Source: Chlamydia trachomatis
GTDB taxonomy: Bacteria; Chlamydiota; Chlamydiia; Chlamydiales; 2-12-FULL-49-11
Length of the DNA stretch: 9,609 nucleotides
Reading direction: 5' to 3'
NCBI GenBank assembly: GCA_945877885.1
Contig: CAMCSI010000042.1
Coordinates: 1-9,609, forward strand
Notes under the pieces: model-generated
What the model was told of the DNA's origin: nothing
Databases searched by the model: none
The model's input: the letters and a program-made list of their open reading frames with translations, nothing else
Shown: piece after piece, positions 7,356 to 9,609 of the stretch
Layout: every line of letters begins with the position of its first letter
Numbering within the stretch: the first letter of the stretch is position 1
Made by a program: the position numbers and the translations under genes

Positions 7356-7427
7356 TGGGGTGTGGCCAAGCGGTAAGGCAGCGGTTTTTGGTACCGCCAT
7401 GCGTAGGTTCGAATCCTGCCACCCCAA
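7356..7427 (+). tRNA. tRNA-Gln (anticodon UUG)
   Basis: A 72-base cloverleaf. The acceptor stem TGGGGTG/CACCCCA has seven pairs, the D arm is GCC/GGC, and the anticodon stem GCGGT/ACCGC encloses the loop TTTTGGT, giving anticodon TTG. The T arm GTTCGAATC motif is present. CCA is not encoded; the discriminator is A7427, followed by an A-run. The first pair is U1-A72 and the D loop has no base 20a, both known identity features for tRNA-Gln read by the GatCAB amidotransferase. That agrees with chlamydiae making Gln-tRNA by mischarging with glutamate and amidation rather than with a glutaminyl-tRNA synthetase. Confidence 0.95.
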
Positions 7428-7432
7428 AAAAC

Positions 7433-7486
7433 TTTAGATAAACGCAGCTGATGCGGGGACTATACATCCTAATTTTTTTATCTAAA
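7433..7486 (+). repeat. Inverted repeat downstream of tRNA-Gln enclosing a small hairpin
   Basis: TTTAGATAAA (7433-7442) is perfectly complementary to TTTATCTAAA (7477-7486). Immediately inside the left arm, CGCA (7443-7446) pairs with TGCG (7452-7455) over a 5-base loop, so the RNA could fold as a 10-bp stem carrying a stacked 4-bp hairpin. It begins 5 bases after the tRNA. The long stem is A+T-rich and is followed by A rather than T residues on this strand, so it is not a classical terminator. A role in tRNA 3' processing or in the leader of the rplY operon is possible but unproven. Confidence 0.45.
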
Positions 7487-7555
7487 AAAAAGAAAGTAGA
7501 GGATAAGCATTCTGGTAACAGATGATCCATAATTGCAATCAATGCAGTTCTTATC

Positions 7556-7601
7556 TTTGAAATTTACAGCAGAGAAGTTTCTTCTCTCTCTTTATTTCAA
7601 G
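7556..7601 (+). repeat. Two-tier inverted repeat in the rplY upstream region
   Basis: An inner hairpin AGAGAAG (7571-7577) / CTTCTCT (7581-7587) with a 3-base TTT loop is enclosed by an outer stem TTGAAAT (7557-7563) / ATTTCAA (7594-7600), extendable by a T-G pair. The internal loop is 7 by 6 bases. No strong T-run follows, so a factor-independent terminator is doubtful, although it could weakly end tRNA-Gln transcripts. The 243-base stretch 7428-7670 contains no convincing gene; this and its two neighbouring inverted repeats are what it holds. Confidence 0.5.
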
Positions 7602-7629
7602 AAAATGGATTATTTTTGCCTGTGTACTT

Positions 7630-7645
7630 TTTCTCATTTGAGAAA
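7630..7645. promoter_or_regulatory. Operator-like dyad over the -35 region of rplY
   Basis: TTTCTCATTTGAGAAA is a 7-bp inverted repeat with a 2-base centre. It occupies the -35 position and first part of the spacer relative to the TATAAT at 7653. Short, tightly spaced dyads of this kind are typical of repressor or activator sites, but no matching regulator is known to me. It could also be a chance A+T-rich symmetry. Confidence 0.4.
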
Positions 7646-7652
7646 CGTAAAG

Positions 7653-7658
7653 TATAAT
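7653..7658 (+). promoter_or_regulatory. -10 box of a putative rplY operon promoter
   Basis: A perfect TATAAT lies 12 bases before the rplY ATG. At the usual 17-base spacing the -35 position reads TTTCTC (7630-7635), a poor match that lies within the inverted repeat at 7630-7645. Initiation here would give a leader of about 6 bases and would truncate the AAGGTGG ribosome-binding sequence (7661-7667). Read-through from tRNA-Gln is the alternative source of operon transcript. Confidence 0.42.
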
Positions 7659-7670
7659 AAAAGGTGGTGT

Positions 7671-8222
7671 ATGAATATTACTTTAGAAGAAAGAGAAAGT
7701 GGCAAGAATATTAAGCGTCTTAAAAGAGAAGGCTTTGTTCCAGCTGTTGTCTATGATAAAGCAGGAAACAGTTTTTCTGTAAAAATTGATAAAAGAGTAT
7801 TTGAAGCACATTTAAGACAAGTTGAGCCAGGTTCTTTGGCAACAGTTCGCTTTAAGTGTAGTTTTAGAGGGGAGACGTTTACAGCGTTTATTAAAGATAT
7901 TTCTTATCACAAAACAACTTATGATATTCAACATATTGATTTCATGAGAGTGAAGGATACAGATAGAATTTCTATTTATGTTCCTGTGGTTTTGAAAAGT
8001 GCTGATCTGTGTGCAGGTATTGCTCAAGGTGGTCAGTTGAAAAAGGTGAAAAGATCTGTAAAGATTTCATCTTTAGTAAATGAGATTCCAAAAAATTTCG
8101 AAATTAACGTGAAAGATATTAAGCTTGGGGATCAAATAAGAGTTTCAGACGTAGTGCTTATGCCAAGTATGAAGTTAAAAATTCATGAAAAACAAGTATT
8201 GGTATCAGTAACGAAGAAGTAG
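7671..8222 (+). CDS. rplY: Large ribosomal subunit protein bL25, CTC/TL5 type
   Basis: Binds 5S rRNA in the large ribosomal subunit. The product has 183 residues and the two-domain CTC (general stress protein/TL5) form. The N-terminal domain (about 1-90) starts with LEERESGKNIKRLKREGFVPAVVYDKAG, matching the L25 opening R-x2-G-K...LR..G.VPAVVYG. The C-terminal beta domain (about 95-183) has GIAQGGQLKKVKRSV and IKLGDQIRVSDV, close to the family's GV.QGG.L..V.R and L.iGDsi.VsDl. The reading frame is open upstream to 7533, but L25 proteins start at this methionine, and AAGGTGG at 7661-7667 supports the choice. The Chlamydia orthologue is annotated ctc. It heads a same-strand cluster with only a 1-base gap to pth. 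Confidence 0.94.
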   Translation: MNITLEERESGKNIKRLKREGFVPAVVYDKAGNSFSVKIDKRVFEAHLRQVEPGSLATVRFKCSFRGETFTAFIKDISYHKTTYDIQHIDFMRVKDTDRISIYVPVVLKSADLCAGIAQGGQLKKVKRSVKISSLVNEIPKNFEINVKDIKLGDQIRVSDVVLMPSMKLKIHEKQVLVSVTKK

Positions 8223-8223
8223 T

Positions 8224-8817
8224 ATGGATAAAGATACCCCTTTATTGATTGTAGGTTTAGGAAATCCTGGGCGCAAGTATGAAAATACAAGGCATAACAT
8301 TGGTGCCTATGTTTTGTTTTATTTTGTAAAGTCCTTAGGAGCTGAGTTTAAATCTATGGCAAAAGTAGATGGGTATGTAGCACAAGGGGTAGTTGAGGGT
8401 AGAAAAATAATTTTTTTACTGCCAACAACGTATATGAATTTATCAGGTGGAGCAGTGGTTAAGTGTATGAAATATTATAATATTTCAGCGCAAGATCTAT
8501 TAGTTTTAAGTGATGATACGTATATTTCTTTTGCAGAGGTGCGCTTAAGAGTGGGCGGTTCTGCAGGTGGTCATAATGGCTTAAAAGATATTGAGAATTG
8601 CTTGGGAACAAAAGAGTATCCAAGATTAAGAATTGGAATAGGTGAGAAAACAACAGAAGATTTAGCTGATTTTGTATTGCAAGATTTTTCTAAAGCAGAA
8701 ATGGAGAAGATGGATGAGATTGTCCAAACATGCGTATTAGAGATAAAGAAGTATGTAGCAGAAAATAGGCAGCAAGATCAGAAAGAAAAACAAAAAGAAG
8801 ATCTAAGGAGAGATTAG
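8224..8817 (+). CDS. pth: Peptidyl-tRNA hydrolase
   Basis: Releases tRNA from peptidyl-tRNAs that drop off the ribosome. The product has 197 residues. All catalytic and substrate-binding positions are visible and offset by 4 from E. coli Pth: Asn14 in GLGNPG, His24 in TRHNIG (catalytic base), Met71 and Asn72 in TTYMNLSG, Asp97 in LSDD, and His117/Asn118 in GGHNGLKDI. The segment after Asp97 reads DDTYISFAEVRLR instead of the usual DDLDLPxGxxRLR, a local variation outside the catalytic residues. The last roughly 20 residues form a charged Gln/Lys/Glu-rich tail. There is one base between the rplY stop and this ATG, with only a weak GAAGAAG upstream, suggesting coupled translation. The stop codon TAG is immediately followed by the rpsF ATG. 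Confidence 0.96.
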   Translation: MDKDTPLLIVGLGNPGRKYENTRHNIGAYVLFYFVKSLGAEFKSMAKVDGYVAQGVVEGRKIIFLLPTTYMNLSGGAVVKCMKYYNISAQDLLVLSDDTYISFAEVRLRVGGSAGGHNGLKDIENCLGTKEYPRLRIGIGEKTTEDLADFVLQDFSKAEMEKMDEIVQTCVLEIKKYVAENRQQDQKEKQKEDLRRD

Positions 8818-9183
8818 ATGGCAGTATTAAAAAAGAATTTATATGAAGGTATTTTTATCTTGCGCACATCTTTATCAGATGATGCAAAAGAAAAAGCACT
8901 TGCTAAGATTGCAGGTGTCATTGCCGAAGGTGGTGGTAAAGTTGAAAAGACGATTGATTGGGGAAGAAAGAAGCTTTCTTACACAATTAAAGGATCTAGA
9001 GAGGGGCATTTTTACGTATTGTATTTTGATCTACCATCTCCATCGATTAAAGAATTTATAATAGCAAATTCATTAAACGAAGATCTTTTAAGATCTATGC
9101 ATGTTCTAGTTGAAAGCGTGCCAGAAGAAAATGTAATAGAATTTAAAGAAGTAGAAAGTAGAGGTTCATATGATGAAAAGTAA
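8818..9183 (+). CDS. rpsF: Small ribosomal subunit protein bS6
   Basis: A component of the 30S platform that pairs with bS18 to bind 16S rRNA. The product has 121 residues. Family features include LYEGIFILRTSLSDDAKEKAL near the N-terminus, the central IDWGRKKLSYTIKGSREGHFYVLYFDL (about 47-72) and LNEDLLRSMHVLVE (about 86-99), together an intact ferredoxin-like fold. A strong AAGGAG at 8805-8810, within the end of pth, is 7 bases from the ATG. The gene starts directly after the pth stop codon and its own 3' end overlaps rpsR. As in other chlamydiae there is no ssb between rpsF and rpsR, unlike many bacteria. Confidence 0.97.
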   Translation: MAVLKKNLYEGIFILRTSLSDDAKEKALAKIAGVIAEGGGKVEKTIDWGRKKLSYTIKGSREGHFYVLYFDLPSPSIKEFIIANSLNEDLLRSMHVLVESVPEENVIEFKEVESRGSYDEK

Positions 9184-9412
9184 TCCAAATGCTAATTTTT
9201 CAAAAGGACGTAAAAGTTCAATGAGTACACTTGATGTAGTGGATATCAATTATAAAGATGTAGCGTTATTAAAGCAGTTTGTGACAGAAAGAGGAAAAAT
9301 TCTTCCAAGAAGAATAACTGGTGTATCTGCAAGACAACAAAGAACTATAACCAAAGCGATCAAACGCGCAAGATGTATTGCACTTATGCCGTTTGCCGCA
9401 TCAGAAGCATAA
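9170..9412 (+). CDS. rpsR: Small ribosomal subunit protein bS18
   Basis: A small basic protein of the 30S platform, partner of bS6. The product has 80 residues from ATG 9170 (79 from the adjacent ATG at 9173; the two cannot be separated, as TAGAGG at 9159-9164 suits either). The conserved core INYKDVALLKQFVTERGKILPRRITGVSARQQRTITKAIKRAR is unmistakable; the part from YKD to RAR spans roughly residues 28-68. The N-terminal segment, which in many bacteria carries Cys residues and in Chlamydia a KKCPF sequence, here reads KGRKSSMSTLDVVD with no cysteine. The only cysteine is in RARCIALMPF near the end. The start overlaps the end of rpsF by 14 bases, and the stop TAA overlaps the rplI Shine-Dalgarno. 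Confidence 0.95.
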   Translation: MMKSNPNANFSKGRKSSMSTLDVVDINYKDVALLKQFVTERGKILPRRITGVSARQQRTITKAIKRARCIALMPFAASEA

Positions 9413-9421
9413 GGAGAAGCC

Positions 9422-9609
9422 ATGAAGTATCATGTATTATTACTTGAAGATGTGACAAATCATGGACGCAAGGGAGAGTTATCCCATGTGGCTCCTGGAT
9501 TTGCTCGTAATTATCTTTTACCGCAAGGTAAAGCTGTGCTTGCCTCTTACTCAAGTGTCAAGTTACAAACAAAATTAAAAGTTGAAAGAGATGAGCAAGC
9601 TAAGAAAGA
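9422..9609 (+). CDS. rplI: Large ribosomal subunit protein bL9 (partial, cut by window end)
   Basis: A 50S protein bound near the L1 stalk. Only the first 62 codons are in the window. The N-terminal globular domain is clear: MKYHVLLLEDVTNHGRKGEL, then VAPGFARNYLLPQGKAV, equal to the family's L.dV..LGkkGdvv.Vk.GYaRNyLiP.g.A. The following Lys/Glu-rich stretch (RDEQAKK) is the beginning of the long connecting helix. AAGGAG at 9411-9416 lies 5 bases before the ATG, an ideal ribosome site, and overlaps the rpsR stop. It is the fifth gene of the rplY-pth-rpsF-rpsR-rplI cluster. Confidence 0.96.
   Translation, partial: MKYHVLLLEDVTNHGRKGELSHVAPGFARNYLLPQGKAVLASYSSVKLQTKLKVERDEQAKK

Noticed and set aside
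7336..7542. Minus-strand reading frame of 68 codons containing GVAGFEPTHGGTKNR
   Set aside because: This is the antisense translation of the tRNA-Gln gene, a well-known source of false 'GFEP' proteins; it has no independent support.
7533..7670. In-frame N-terminal extension of rplY with ATGs at 7533 and 7605
   Set aside because: bL25 proteins begin at the MNITLEER methionine (7671), which has AAGGTGG upstream; the extension covers the hairpins and promoter and resembles no known protein.
1..9609. Mobile elements, CRISPR arrays, prophage or defence genes
   Set aside because: Every substantial reading frame is assigned to a housekeeping family in conserved chlamydial order; no spaced repeats, transposase motifs or integration signs were seen.

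Overview
The window is a conserved housekeeping segment from a member of the Chlamydiae, most likely an environmental, amoeba- or arthropod-associated lineage rather than Chlamydia itself. Two things point there. The first is the gene order: dnaG, then pgsA facing away from a fused glyQS, then glgA, tRNA, rplY/ctc, pth, rpsF, rpsR, rplI. From general knowledge this closely matches the C. trachomatis CT794-CT803 region. The second is a glycyl-tRNA synthetase whose alpha and beta subunits form one polypeptide, a chlamydial hallmark. The DNA is clearly A+T-rich by eye (not measured). Genus cannot be fixed from this sequence alone.

Layout. Positions 1-2164 (+): DNA primase dnaG, overlapped by 4 bases by a small DCC-family (DUF393) thiol-disulfide oxidoreductase-like gene. 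Positions 2166-2765 (-): pgsA, a CDP-alcohol phosphatidyltransferase, convergent with the DCC gene with 1 base between them. Positions 2766-2875: a divergent promoter region with a 16-bp perfect palindrome. Positions 2876-5800 (+): fused glyQS. Positions 5784-7262 (-): glgA, overlapping the end of glyQS by 17 bases tail to tail. Positions 7263-7355: divergent promoter region for glgA and tRNA-Gln. Positions 7356-7427 (+): tRNA-Gln(UUG). Positions 7428-7670: noncoding leader region with several inverted repeats. Positions 7671-9609 (+): a tightly packed translation operon rplY-pth-rpsF-rpsR-rplI, the last gene cut off by the window end.

Functionally the window holds replication priming (DnaG), phospholipid synthesis (PgsA), glycogen synthesis (GlgA) and translation (GlyQS, tRNA-Gln, bL25, peptidyl-tRNA hydrolase, bS6, bS18, bL9). 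All genes look intact; I see no mobile element, CRISPR array, pseudogene or frameshift.

No new multi-gene system is apparent. The points most worth a second look are non-coding. Promoter-like -10 boxes lie unusually close to start codons that have poor or absent Shine-Dalgarno sequences, suggesting leaderless or near-leaderless mRNAs. The 243-base tRNA-Gln/rplY gap carries three inverted-repeat structures, one of which covers the putative -35 region of the ribosomal operon. A 16-bp palindrome sits at the predicted transcription start of pgsA.
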